A stretch of 64,000 nucleotides of DNA from Marinobacter oulmenensis (lineage in GTDB: Bacteria; Pseudomonadota; Gammaproteobacteria; Pseudomonadales; Oleiphilaceae): the NCBI RefSeq assembly GCF_014201735.1, contig NZ_JACHFE010000004.1, positions 290,373 through 354,372 on the forward strand, given 5' to 3'. How positions within the stretch are numbered: position 1 is the stretch's first letter; every line of letters starts with the position of its first letter. The position numbers and the translations under genes were made by a program. Below are positions 44,621 through 54,071 of the stretch, in pieces. Under the pieces are notes generated by a model. It saw only the letters and a list, made by a program, of their open reading frames with translations. It was not told where the DNA came from and did not search any database.

Positions 44621-45991
44621 TCATGAGGCAAGTGAGGATGCCAGAACATCAAGGTTGGGCGCAACCTGCTCCATCTCCCGCTCAGCCCGCTCCACTGCAG
44701 GCATATCCAGCCCCAGTTCCTTCGCCAGAGCCGGCACATCGTCGGGATTGAATTCGTCGCCAATGCCTTTGTCCTTAAGCAACGCATTGGCCAGTTGTAC
44801 CAGGTGAACATAATCGGCGTGCTCGCCCTGATAGCCGGGATTCTGATGCATGGCCGCCGCCTTGATCACCGGCTCAGGCAACTGCCACAACCGATGCAGA
44901 ATGCCGCCGATGGCACCATGCCCGACGGCCAGTATCTCCTGTCCCTGACCGTGACCAAACACTTCCTGTTCCAGTGAATGCATGCTGACTTCCGGGTTGA
45001 TCTCACGCAGGGCATTGAGCTCTTCGTACTCGGAGGGAAACAAGTGGCCAATCAGCAGCAGTCCAAAGTTGTGCAGCAGGCCACACAGATAGGCCAGTCC
45101 CTTGTCCCGCCCGGACAACTCCGCCAGGCTCTGGCTCAGAAACGCGCAGTAAAGCGAGTGACGCCAGAAGGCGTCCATGCCCAGCATGCCTTCCCGGGGC
45201 ACATCAAAGGCCCGGATGGAGGCGATCCCCAGGGCGATGTGGGCCACCCGATCGAAACCGAGAACCCGGGTCACGGCTTCCTGTACCGAATTGATCTGCC
45301 CGGCGTAGTTGAACAATGCCGAGCGGGCATAGCGCATAATCTGGGCGGTCAGGCTGGGATCAAACTCGATCAGTTCTGCCAGCTCCCGGGCGCTGGAATC
45401 GTTATTGGCGGTCAGGCGCAGTATCCTCAGGGCCAACGCCGGCATCGGCGGCAACCGGTACAGGCGCTGGAGCCGGTCTGCCACATCTTCAAGAGTCAGT
45501 GCATCACGACTGCCCGTACCCTGCCCTCGGATCACCAGATGACCACGGCGCGCGTCCGCGAGCATCAGACGGAACCCCCGACCATCCATTTCCACAAGGC
45601 TGTTATCCGTTCCTCCGGAGAACACCACCTGGCCAGCCTCCGCCAGATCCTCATCGAGCAATACGGGCACGCCCCAGGGGGCGCCGACCGGAGGCACAAA
45701 ACCGGCATCACAATCACTGAACAGTCGTGCGGCCTGGCGGGCCGTCAAGGGCTGCAGGCGACGGTCGGTAAAGTGGCCGATCGCATCCATGTCCAGCGTA
45801 CTGTCAAAGCGGTGAACCACCATCACCACCCCACTGATATCAATCAGCAATGTGGCCCGGACAAAATCCCGCTGGGGTTTGCCCGACGCGATCACCGCTG
45901 CATCCAGGTTAGCCACCGGTTCGATATCAATCTGCTGGTAATGGACGCCTTTTCGGTCCAGGAAATGGGCCAGCCTCTCTGACAATGCCAA
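44621..45991 (-). CDS. Aminoacyl-tRNA deacylase (YbaK-like) fused to HDOD domain
   Basis: 456 residues from a TTG at 45991, supported by AGGAG nine bases upstream. Residues 1-150 are a YbaK/ProX-type editing domain (HYQQIDIEPVANLDAAVIAS and the FVRATLLIDISG and FVPPVGAPWGVPVLLDEDL segments). Residues about 165-380 are HDOD (LPPMPALALRILRLTANNDS, FDPSLTAQIMRYARSALFNY, GLLHNFGLLLIGHLFP), where the HD of true phosphohydrolases is HN. HDOD proteins act in signalling. This fusion occurs in pseudomonads and marine relatives; what links tRNA-like binding to HDOD signalling is unknown. Confidence 0.85.
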   Translation of the reverse strand: MALSERLAHFLDRKGVHYQQIDIEPVANLDAAVIASGKPQRDFVRATLLIDISGVVMVVHRFDSTLDMDAIGHFTDRRLQPLTARQAARLFSDCDAGFVPPVGAPWGVPVLLDEDLAEAGQVVFSGGTDNSLVEMDGRGFRLMLADARRGHLVIRGQGTGSRDALTLEDVADRLQRLYRLPPMPALALRILRLTANNDSSARELAELIEFDPSLTAQIMRYARSALFNYAGQINSVQEAVTRVLGFDRVAHIALGIASIRAFDVPREGMLGMDAFWRHSLYCAFLSQSLAELSGRDKGLAYLCGLLHNFGLLLIGHLFPSEYEELNALREINPEVSMHSLEQEVFGHGQGQEILAVGHGAIGGILHRLWQLPEPVIKAAAMHQNPGYQGEHADYVHLVQLANALLKDKGIGDEFNPDDVPALAKELGLDMPAVERAEREMEQVAPNLDVLASSLAS

Positions 45992-46057
45992 GGGATCAAC
46001 TCCTGTGTGAATGGGGCCGGGGCTATCCCGCCCCGACCTGGCCTATAACCACCGGTA

Positions 46058-48703
46058 TCAGCCGGTATTGCGCATACCAGCGGATATCCCCGCCATGGTT
46101 ACCTTCAGGGCTCGTTCCACCAGCTCAGGCACCTCGCCCTTGCCTTCACTCTGGCGATCCCGTTTGAGCAGTTCCGCCTGCAAGTAGTGCAACGGATCGG
46201 TATAGGGGTTGCGCACTTTCATGGAATGCGCAAACACCGGCTCGTCTTCAAGCAGCACCTGCTGCTCCTTGAGCTCCAGCACCCGCTGGATGCAGCCACT
46301 GAGCCGCTCGCGAAGTTCTGACCCCAGAGCCCGGAGGCTGTCATCTTCCACCAGTGTCTGCTCGTAATAGCTGGCGATGCGCAAATCAGCCTTGGCCAAT
46401 ACCATCTCCAGCATATCGACATAGGTCCGGAAGAAAGGCCATTCCTGCATCATCTCCCGCAGTTCCGGCAGGCGCTCATGGTGTGCGGCCTCTTCCAGTG
46501 CGTGATCACTGCCCAGCCAGCTTGGCAGCATCAGGCGCATCTGGGTCCAGGCAAAGATCCACGGGATCGCCCGCAGACTCTCCACCCCGCCGGTGGGTTT
46601 GCGCCGTGCCGGCCGGCTGCCCAGGGCCAGCTTGCCCAGTGCCGTTTCCGGCGTCACCTGGCGGAAATAGGGAACAAAATCCGGGTTCTCCCGAACCACC
46701 TGACGGTACGATTTCAGTGAGCGCTCGGTCAGCCAGTCCATCACTTCCCGCCAGTTGTCCCGGGGGGCCGGTGGTGGCGCCAGGGTCGCCTCAATAACGG
46801 CAGAGGCATAAAGCGTCAGGCTCTTGACCGCCAAGCGGGGCAAGCCAAACTTGAAGCGGATCATCTCACCCTGTTCGGTGATGCGGAAACTGCCATTCAC
46901 CGAGCCCGGCGGCTGGGACAGGATCGCGCGGTTGGCCGGCCCGCCACCGCGGCCAACCGTGCCGCCCCGGCCGTGGAAGAGGGTAAGGTGCACGTCATAC
47001 CGGGCGGCCACCGCGGTCAGTTTTTCCTGGGCCTGGTATTGAGCCCAGGCCGCCATCAGCTGACCGGCGTCCTTGGACGAATCCGAGTAGCCGATCATCA
47101 CTTCCTGACGCCCTTCACAGTAATCGCGGTACCAATCCAGCTGATACAGGGCCTCCATGGCCGCCGGCGCCCCCTGGAGATCGTCCAGGGTTTCAAACAG
47201 CGGCACCACGCGCATCGGGAAGCTCATGCCGGCCTCGCGCAACAGCAGAATGACATTGAGCACATCCGAAGGCTGGCTGGCCATGGAGATGACATAAGAT
47301 CCCAGAGCTTCCGGGGTCTGCCGGGCAACCACCTCGCAAGTGGCCAGCACTTCCCGCACCGGATCGGATGCTTGCCAGTTTCGGGGCACCAGAGGCCGGC
47401 GGCCTTTCAGCTCACGAATCAGGAAGGCCTGGCGTTCCTGCTCGGACCACGACAGATAATCCCCCATGCCCAGGTAGTCGACGATCTCAGCCACCGCTTC
47501 AGCATGACGGGAGGCTTCCTGGCGGATATCCAGCCGTATCAGGGGCAGACCAAAGGTATGGGCCCGGCGGATGGTATCGAGCAGTGGGCCATTGGCGATG
47601 GACTCAAGCCCACAGTCAACCAGTGACCGGTAGCAGAGCTCCAGTGGCCTGGTCAGATCCTCGTTTTCAAACAGGATGTCTGTTTCATCGGCGGACTCAC
47701 CCCGGATCCGCGCTTCTGCCCAGTCACGGGTTCGGGTCAGGCGCTCCCTGAGATCACCCAATACCTGCCGATAGGGTTCACGGGCATCGCCAACCACGGA
47801 GCGGAGCTCCTGATTGGCCTGCCACATGGAAAGTTCTGCCCGCAATGAACGGATATCACGGAGGTAGAGATCCGCCGCCATCCAGCGTCCGAGCAGGAAG
47901 ACTTCTCGGGTGACTTCGTGGGTCACATTGGGGTTGCCATCGCGATCGCCTCCCATCCAGGAGGCGATTCGAATGGGTGACACCTGCAGAGGCAGGCCCT
48001 TGCCCGTAGCGCCCTCCAGCGAGGTGTCCATGCTTCTCAGGAAACGGGGCAGGGCCTCCCACAGGCTGTTCTCGATAACGGCGAAACCCCACTTGGCCTC
48101 ATCGACCGCCGTCGGCCGCTCATGACGGATTTCATCGGTATGCCAGGCTTCGGAAATCAGACGGGACAGGTCGTCCACGATTTCCTCGCGCTCAGCCGGC
48201 AGGAGGTCTTCATGATCAAGACGGGCGAGGCAATCCGACATTTCATCGTACTTGAGGATCAGGGTTCGACGGGCCACTTCGGTCGGATGGGCGGTCAGCA
48301 CAAACTCGATACGCAGATCGGCCACCCGGCGGTGCAGTTCGTCGGGGTCGATACCGCCATCCTTGAGCCGGTCAAACATGTCGCCGAGTGACTCCACCAT
48401 CAGGTCCGAGGGGTGGCCCTGGTTACGGCGGATACCATGGTACTGTTCGGCGAGGTTGACCAGGTTCAGAAACTGGTTGAAGGCGCGCGTCACCGGAAGC
48501 AGCTCATCATCGCTGAGCCTGCCGAGCAGTTTCACCAGACGCTGGTCTGAGCCACTCTCGTGCTCCCGATCCGCCTTGGCAGCCGCGCGAATTTCTTCAA
48601 TCCGCTCGTAGCAGTCCTGCCCCGGATAATGCTGGATATTCTGGCCCAGCAATTCCCCGAGCATACGTACGTTCTCTCGCAGATCAGGATGCAGTTCAGA
48701 CAC
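46058..48703 (-). CDS. ppc: Phosphoenolpyruvate carboxylase
   Basis: 881 residues, full length, starting at GTG 48703 with AAGGAAG upstream. Active-site marks: TAHPTEVARRT with the catalytic His, GYSDSSKDAGQLMAAWAQYQ, FHGRGGTVGRGGGPA and the C-terminal GISAGMRNTG, intact to the final residue. It turns PEP and bicarbonate into oxaloacetate. It lies alone, divergent from the small gene at 48806. Confidence 0.97.
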   Translation of the reverse strand: MSELHPDLRENVRMLGELLGQNIQHYPGQDCYERIEEIRAAAKADREHESGSDQRLVKLLGRLSDDELLPVTRAFNQFLNLVNLAEQYHGIRRNQGHPSDLMVESLGDMFDRLKDGGIDPDELHRRVADLRIEFVLTAHPTEVARRTLILKYDEMSDCLARLDHEDLLPAEREEIVDDLSRLISEAWHTDEIRHERPTAVDEAKWGFAVIENSLWEALPRFLRSMDTSLEGATGKGLPLQVSPIRIASWMGGDRDGNPNVTHEVTREVFLLGRWMAADLYLRDIRSLRAELSMWQANQELRSVVGDAREPYRQVLGDLRERLTRTRDWAEARIRGESADETDILFENEDLTRPLELCYRSLVDCGLESIANGPLLDTIRRAHTFGLPLIRLDIRQEASRHAEAVAEIVDYLGMGDYLSWSEQERQAFLIRELKGRRPLVPRNWQASDPVREVLATCEVVARQTPEALGSYVISMASQPSDVLNVILLLREAGMSFPMRVVPLFETLDDLQGAPAAMEALYQLDWYRDYCEGRQEVMIGYSDSSKDAGQLMAAWAQYQAQEKLTAVAARYDVHLTLFHGRGGTVGRGGGPANRAILSQPPGSVNGSFRITEQGEMIRFKFGLPRLAVKSLTLYASAVIEATLAPPPAPRDNWREVMDWLTERSLKSYRQVVRENPDFVPYFRQVTPETALGKLALGSRPARRKPTGGVESLRAIPWIFAWTQMRLMLPSWLGSDHALEEAAHHERLPELREMMQEWPFFRTYVDMLEMVLAKADLRIASYYEQTLVEDDSLRALGSELRERLSGCIQRVLELKEQQVLLEDEPVFAHSMKVRNPYTDPLHYLQAELLKRDRQSEGKGEVPELVERALKVTMAGISAGMRNTG

Positions 48704-48805
48704 TTTGGCTTCCTTCTCAATTGACGCAGACGAAGTAAACTTACGATACTAGGGAGCAATCAACAACATGCAAGAGCGATTCTGCGAATTCGCCCAGGAG
48801 CAGCC

Positions 48806-49027
48806 ATGAAAGTAACCGACCTGCCCCAGCACTGGGAAAAGGAAAAACAGGCCCTTGAACGCAGCCACGAGTACAACCTGCGTCTGCCACTTGAAGATGC
48901 CGCACGCATCGCGGCACTGGCGGAACTTTACCCGGACCGCAGTGAAAGCGAGATACTCAATGACATGATTGCGGCGGCGCTGGATGACCTGGTGAGCCGC
49001 GGGCCGCTGAAGGACCGGCTGAAGTAG
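48806..49027 (+). CDS. Small ribbon-helix-helix-like protein, paralogue of the facing gene
   Basis: 73 residues with AGGAGCAG before the ATG. MKVTDLPQHWEKE opens the protein; a strand-like YNLRLPLED and two helices (AARIAALAELYPDRSESEIL, then NDMIAAALDDLVSRG) give the outline of a ribbon-helix-helix DNA-binding domain. The gene facing it at 49118-49462 has the same start and the same core. It is divergent from ppc. Function unknown; a small regulator is the best guess. Confidence 0.75.
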   Translation: MKVTDLPQHWEKEKQALERSHEYNLRLPLEDAARIAALAELYPDRSESEILNDMIAAALDDLVSRGPLKDRLK

Positions 49028-49056
49028 GCAACATCAGCCAGGGAGGGAAGGCCATC

Positions 49057-49083
49057 GGCTCCGGAATCTGAAGGTCCGGAGCC
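49057..49083. terminator. Hairpin between the convergent paralogues
   Basis: GGCTCCGGA and TCCGGAGCC form a perfect nine-pair stem with a nine-base loop. It lies in the 90-base gap between two convergent genes. No T-run follows, so its role as a terminator is only probable. Confidence 0.45.
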
Positions 49084-49117
49084 GTCAGCCCTGCCTGTCA
49101 AAGCAAGGAGTGGACAG

Positions 49118-49462
49118 TCAGGCCACGGATTCCAGCTGCCGTTCCTTGAGTTTCTGGATATGCTTCTTGCTCAGGGCCACAAATTGCGGCGTCAGGCCCT
49201 GATCCTCGTAGATTTCAAAACCGTCCTCATCGTACGCCACCACTTTGTCGCCCTGCACATAGGGAAAGCTGGTTTCCAGCTCATCCAGGGCAGCGGACAG
49301 CAGATCGCGCATCAGATCCTGGGAAGACTTCATCGGATACATGGCTGCCAGTTTCTGCAGCACCTCGTGGTGCTCGTCTGACAGGTTCAGGTAAGCAGCG
49401 TCCCTGGTCAGGCGTCCCCGACCGTGTTTCTCCCAATGCTTGACCAGTTCATTGATTTTCAT
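49118..49462 (-). CDS. Ribbon-helix-helix-like protein with C-terminal extension
   Basis: 114 residues from ATG 49462; the open frame to 49546 is rejected because the N-terminus then no longer matches the paralogue. MKINELVKHWEKHG aligns with the start of the 48806 gene, and AYLNLSDEHHEVLQKLAAMY with SAALDELE follows the same strand-helix-helix order. An extra 40 residues (VVAYDEDGFEIYEDQGLTPQ, then FVALSKKHIQKLKERQLESV) end in a basic helix. Function unknown; probably a DNA-binding pair partner or a diverged copy. Confidence 0.78.
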   Translation of the reverse strand: MKINELVKHWEKHGRGRLTRDAAYLNLSDEHHEVLQKLAAMYPMKSSQDLMRDLLSAALDELETSFPYVQGDKVVAYDEDGFEIYEDQGLTPQFVALSKKHIQKLKERQLESVA

Positions 49463-49596
49463 GGTGCCTTGACCCCTACATCTTATTCTACGGCATGACG
49501 CACCCGAGCAGTGCGCCCACGCCGGAAGTGTAGACGAAGAGTGCATCAGAGACTGCGTGTATTCGGTAACGGATTGTACCTATCCACCGCTCCTGG

Positions 49597-50436
49597 CTAC
49601 TCTTTCTCGACGCCTTTAACCCTCTGCCAGATCCGGTCCAGCGACGCCAGGGACTCCCCGTCCATGTCGCGGCCCTCGGCCGCCAGCACACGTTCAATCG
49701 CCCGGAAACGGGCATCGAACTTGTGATTGGTACGTTTGAGGGCCTGCTCCGGATTAACTTTCATGAACCGTGCCAGGTTCACACAGACAAACAGGAGGTC
49801 ACCCAGTTCGTCCTCCACGGCATCCGCGTCACCCTCACCGGTCTGTGCCGCCTGCCAGGCTTCCTGGAGTTCGTCGATTTCTTCGTGCAGCTTGTCGAAT
49901 ATGGGCGGCAGATCCGGCCAGTCGAAGCCGTGCCGGGCGGCGCGGCGCTGGAGTTTTTCAGCCCGGGCCATGGCGGGCAGGGTCCGGGCGATACCGTCAA
50001 GCCGGCTCTGGGGCTCGTCGTCTTCAGGCTTTTCCGCCCGTTCCTCCGCCTTGATGCGCTCCCAGCTCTCACGGATCCAGTCATCATCCGGCCGGTTGTC
50101 CGGATCCACCCGACTCTGCAGGGTGCCTTCCGGAAACACATGGGGGTGACGGCGAACCAGCTTGCGTACCAGATGGTCCACAACGGCATCAAAGTCGAAA
50201 TGGCCATCCTCCTGCCCCAGTTGGGTGTAAAAGATCACCTGGAAAAGCAGGTCGCCCAGCTCATCTTTGAGGTGGGGATAGTCCGACCGCTCGATGGCAT
50301 CGGCCACCTCGTAGGCCTCTTCAATGGTATGAGGAACGATGCTGGCGTAGGTCTGTTTGGTGTCCCACGGGCACCCGGTTTCCGGCTCCCTCAGGCGGGC
50401 CATCAGGTATTTCAGGTCGTCGATGGAGTAAGTCAT
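49597..50436 (-). CDS. mazG: Nucleoside triphosphate pyrophosphohydrolase
   Basis: 279 residues with two MazG domains, each with the EExxE metal site (TIEEAYEVADAIERSD, and EEIDELQEAWQAAQTG), and the Asp-rich second helix (LKDELGDLLFQVIFYTQLGQ and VEDELGDLLFVCVNLARF). It removes abnormal or excess NTPs and in E. coli affects ppGpp through its link with relA. Here its ATG overlaps the relA stop by four bases, the same pairing. Confidence 0.95.
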   Translation of the reverse strand: MTYSIDDLKYLMARLREPETGCPWDTKQTYASIVPHTIEEAYEVADAIERSDYPHLKDELGDLLFQVIFYTQLGQEDGHFDFDAVVDHLVRKLVRRHPHVFPEGTLQSRVDPDNRPDDDWIRESWERIKAEERAEKPEDDEPQSRLDGIARTLPAMARAEKLQRRAARHGFDWPDLPPIFDKLHEEIDELQEAWQAAQTGEGDADAVEDELGDLLFVCVNLARFMKVNPEQALKRTNHKFDARFRAIERVLAAEGRDMDGESLASLDRIWQRVKGVEKE

Positions 50437-52670
50437 CCCCGCTTTCGCCTCACGTCGATGATGTTCGGCAGGTTCCGAATCTGTGCCAGCAGCCTGGCCA
50501 GTTGCTCCAGGCTGGAAATTTCTACCGTCACCATCATGGTGGCGCTGTTGTCGTCCTTGTTGGTAAAGGTATTGAGCGACAGCACGTCGCTACGGGAAGA
50601 CGACAGCACCTGGGTAATATCCCGCAGCAACCCGGACCGGTCGTAGGCTTCGATCTCAATATCCACCGGATAGACCGCCGCCGGTTTACCACCCCAGTTC
50701 ACCTCGATGATGCGATTCGGCTCGAATTCCTGGAGGTTCAGGAAGGTCAGGCAGTCCTGACGGTGCACCGTCACTCCACGGCCGACCGTTATGTAACCGC
50801 CGATGGCATCGCCAGGCAGCGGTTTACAGCATTTGGCCACCTGGGTCTTGAGCTTGCCCACCCCCAGAATCTGGATGTCTGATTCGGTGTCGTAGGGTTT
50901 CTTGCGACTGCTCGCCAGTTTGAGGTCGAGCTGCTCGGTTTTCGGCTCAAGCAACTGCTGGGCAACATTCGCCACGTGTGTGGGGCGCAGATCACCGGCG
51001 CCGACAGCCGCGAACATGTCATCCGCACTCTGGTAATTGACCTTGGCCGCCAGCTTGGTCAGGTCGATATCAAACAGTGACAGACGCTTGAACTCATCCT
51101 CCAGAATGGCTCGCCCGTCGGCGACGTTCCGGTCCCGGTCCTGGAGCTTGAACCAGTGGGTCACCTTGGCCCGGGCCCGCGATGTCTGGATGTAACCGAG
51201 GCTCGGATTCAGCCAGTCACGGCTGGGCGCCTGGTTATTGGAGGTGAGGATAAACACCTGGTCGCCGGTCTTGAGCGGGTACGTCAACGGCACGATCCGG
51301 CTGTTGACCCGGGCACCCCGGCAGGCATGCCCGATTTCGGTATGTACCCGATAGGCAAAATCCACCGGTGTGGCGCCCTGGGGCAGATCCACCACATGAC
51401 CTTCGGGCGTGAAGACATAAACCCGGTCGGAGGCCACGTCGCTCTTCAGGTGGTCCGCCAGGCCGGACAGGTCGCCCAGTTCTTCCTGCCACTCCAGAAC
51501 CTGACGCAACCAGTTGATCTTGGCGTCATAGCCTGCCGACTTGTTCTTGGTATCCGTGCCTTTGTACAGCCAGTGTGCACAAACCCCCAGTTCTGCCTCT
51601 TCGTGCATGGCGTGGGTGCGGATCTGGACTTCCATCACCTTGCCTTCCGGGCCAATCACCGCCGTATGCAGGGACTGGTATCCGTTTTCCTTGGGGTTGG
51701 CGATGTAGTCATCGAACTCATTGGGAATGTGCCGCCAGAGGTTGTGCACAATCCCCAGGGCGGCATAGCAGTCGCGCACCTCCGGAACCAGGATGCGCAC
51801 CGCGCGAACATCGTAGACCTGGGAAAAATCGATGCCCTTGCGACGCATCTTACGCCAGATACTGTAAATATGCTTGGCTCGACCGCTCAGGTCTCCTTTG
51901 ATCCCGGATGCCTTCAGCTCCGTCTGCAGGGTATCGATCACCCGCCGGATGTAGCTCTCGCGGTCCAGGCGTTTTTCATCGAGCAGCTTGGCGATTTTCT
52001 TGTAGGCGGAACTGTGGAGATAACGGAAAGACAGGTCTTCCAGTTCCCACTTGATGTGGCCAATACCCAGCCGGTGGGCCAGCGGCGCGTATATGTCGAA
52101 CACCTCCCGGGCCACCCGCATCCGTTTTTCCTCGGAAACATCCTTGACCGCTCGAATGGCGCTGGTCCGTTCGGCCAGCTTGATCAACGCCACCCGGACG
52201 TCGTCAATCATGGTTACCAGCATCTTGCGGACGTTATCGAGCTGGCCCTCACTCTGACCAAGCACATTGCCCTTGAGCGGATGATGCACGGAAGAGATCG
52301 CCGCCATCTGCTGGACGCCGTTGATCAGTCCTGCCACCTCGTCACCGAATTCCAGTCGGATCTCCTCGAGTGACACCCGCTCCTCGCGGACGGCCCGGTA
52401 GAGTACCGCGGTTACCAGACTGGCCTGATCCAGGTGCAACTCAGCCAGTATCTGGGCCATCTCCAGGCCGGTCAGAAAGCTGCTGGAGCCGTCCGTCCAG
52501 AGACGATCCGCCCGATAGGCTTCCAGATCGATCCTGGCGGCCTTCTCGCAGGCGCGACGGAGTTCGTCCGGGTTCTCCAGGTAGGTCTGTTCGGCAATAT
52601 GGGTTACCCAACGATCGATATCGACTTCGCCGTCGCCGCTTACCGCGTAATCTTCCCTTACTTTAACCAT
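50433..52670 (-). CDS. relA: GTP pyrophosphokinase RelA, (p)ppGpp synthetase I
   Basis: 745 residues. The hydrolase domain is degenerate: where bifunctional Rel/SpoT has HDxxED the sequence reads LYRAVREERV, so it should only synthesise. The synthetase core has IWRKMRRKGIDFSQVYDVRA and NGYQSLHTAVIGPEGKVMEV. A TGS domain (VYVFTPEGHVVDLPQGATPV), a Zn-finger-like region with KCCKPLPGDAIGGYI and a C-terminal ACT domain follow. It answers uncharged tRNA on ribosomes. It lies 20 bases from rlmD and overlaps mazG. Confidence 0.96.
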   Translation of the reverse strand: MVKVREDYAVSGDGEVDIDRWVTHIAEQTYLENPDELRRACEKAARIDLEAYRADRLWTDGSSSFLTGLEMAQILAELHLDQASLVTAVLYRAVREERVSLEEIRLEFGDEVAGLINGVQQMAAISSVHHPLKGNVLGQSEGQLDNVRKMLVTMIDDVRVALIKLAERTSAIRAVKDVSEEKRMRVAREVFDIYAPLAHRLGIGHIKWELEDLSFRYLHSSAYKKIAKLLDEKRLDRESYIRRVIDTLQTELKASGIKGDLSGRAKHIYSIWRKMRRKGIDFSQVYDVRAVRILVPEVRDCYAALGIVHNLWRHIPNEFDDYIANPKENGYQSLHTAVIGPEGKVMEVQIRTHAMHEEAELGVCAHWLYKGTDTKNKSAGYDAKINWLRQVLEWQEELGDLSGLADHLKSDVASDRVYVFTPEGHVVDLPQGATPVDFAYRVHTEIGHACRGARVNSRIVPLTYPLKTGDQVFILTSNNQAPSRDWLNPSLGYIQTSRARAKVTHWFKLQDRDRNVADGRAILEDEFKRLSLFDIDLTKLAAKVNYQSADDMFAAVGAGDLRPTHVANVAQQLLEPKTEQLDLKLASSRKKPYDTESDIQILGVGKLKTQVAKCCKPLPGDAIGGYITVGRGVTVHRQDCLTFLNLQEFEPNRIIEVNWGGKPAAVYPVDIEIEAYDRSGLLRDITQVLSSSRSDVLSLNTFTNKDDNSATMMVTVEISSLEQLARLLAQIRNLPNIIDVRRKRG

Positions 52671-52690
52671 GGCAGAAACTTATGTGGTGG

Positions 52691-54043
52691 TCAGTGGTCG
52701 TCCCTTACAAACAGGGCAATGGACTCGACATGGGTGGTGTGCGGGAACATGTCCATCACACCCGCCCGGACCAGCCGGTAGCCATTGCGCACCATAACCC
52801 CGGCATCCCTCGCCAGGGTGGCTGGATTGCAGGACACATAAACAATGCGACCTGCTCCAAACGCTGTCAGGTACTTGCAGATTTCCTCCGCGCCTGAACG
52901 CGGAGGGTCGATCAGAATCTTGTCAAAGCCTTCCCGGGCCCAGCTCTGGCCGGTGAAATCACCGTGCAGATCCGCCCCGAAGAAGTCCACGTTGTCCAAA
53001 TCATTCAGCCGGGCGTTTTCCCGCCCGCGAACCACCATGGCGTCATCGCCTTCGACACCAACCACCTGCCCGCCACGGCGGGCCAGCGGCAGGGTGAAGT
53101 TGCCCAGACCACAGAACAGGTCCAGAACCCGCTCATCCGGCTGAACATCCAGCCAGTCCACGGCACGTGCCACCATGTCCCGGTTGATTCCCGCGTTCAC
53201 CTGGGTGAAGTCCATGGGGTGGAACTGCATGACCAGGTTATGGCTCTCCATCCGGTAGCTCAGGCGCTCCTCGTCACGACCGGCAGACGCCGGCCAGATT
53301 CGATGCACGGTGTCCGGCCCCTTGGGCTGAAGATAGATATGCAAGTCATGGGCCTGCCCAAAGGCGACCAGCTTTTCCCGGTCTCCGGAGCTGAGTTCGT
53401 CCATATTGCGGAACACCATGGCCGCACTGTCATCGCCGCAGGCCACTTCCACCTGCGGGATACGGTCGTAGGCATCCATCCCGTAGAGAAGTTCCCGCAA
53501 GGGCTCGATCCGCTCGCCGATACGCGGGTCCAGTACCACGCAGCGGTCAATGTCGGTCAGAAAACTGTTGCGCTTTTCGCGAAAGCCGACCAGTACCGAA
53601 TCCCGGGCTTTGACGAACCGCACCCCCAGCCTGGCCTTGCGGCGATAGCCCAGAGCGTCCGGTGAACGCATGGGCGCAATCCACTCTTCAGGCTCAATGC
53701 CCCCGAAATGGGCAAAATGCTCCCGGAGGGTCTGTTCCTTGAACCGGATCTGGGCATCCGGCCCCATGTGCTGCAGACTGCAGCCGCCACACAGATCGGC
53801 GAACTCGCAGGGCGGCTGCTGGCGCTCCGCTGACGATTCCAGCACCTCCAGTGTCCGCAACTCGTCAAACCGGCTTCGGGTACCCACCATTTTTGCCATG
53901 ACGGTTTCGCCCGGCAGGGCTCCATCGACAAACTGGGTTTTGCCTTCGTCGGTACGCGCAATCCCCCGGCCGTCATGGCTCAGGGTTTCGATGTGACAGC
54001 GCAGGGGCTCCTTGGGCAGGGCCTTGCGACGGCGCTTGCTCAT
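52691..54043 (-). CDS. rlmD: 23S rRNA (uracil1939-C5)-methyltransferase
   Basis: 450 residues from ATG 54043; the open frame to 54454 overlaps cysM. A TRAM domain comes first, then iron-sulfur Cys at 79, 85 and 88 ([10 protein letters not shown]) with a fourth in DRCVVLD, the SAM site [19 protein letters not shown], the [10 protein letters not shown] loop and the nucleophile in [13 protein letters not shown]. It methylates U1939 of 23S rRNA. Order cysM-rlmD-relA-mazG is typical for gammaproteobacteria. Confidence 0.95.
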   Translation of the reverse strand: MSKRRRKALPKEPLRCHIETLSHDGRGIARTDEGKTQFVDGALPGETVMAKMVGTRSRFDELRTLEVLESSAERQQPPCEFADLCGGCSLQHMGPDAQIRFKEQTLREHFAHFGGIEPEEWIAPMRSPDALGYRRKARLGVRFVKARDSVLVGFREKRNSFLTDIDRCVVLDPRIGERIEPLRELLYGMDAYDRIPQVEVACGDDSAAMVFRNMDELSSGDREKLVAFGQAHDLHIYLQPKGPDTVHRIWPASAGRDEERLSYRMESHNLVMQFHPMDFTQVNAGINRDMVARAVDWLDVQPDERVLDLFCGLGNFTLPLARRGGQVVGVEGDDAMVVRGRENARLNDLDNVDFFGADLHGDFTGQSWAREGFDKILIDPPRSGAEEICKYLTAFGAGRIVYVSCNPATLARDAGVMVRNGYRLVRAGVMDMFPHTTHVESIALFVRDDH

Positions 54044-54071
54044 AATGATGATGTCTCTTGTCTGGTAATGA

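Noticed and set aside
51156-52373. 405-residue plus-strand frame inside relA
   Set aside because: Shadow of relA, whose synthetase, TGS and ACT regions are unmistakable.
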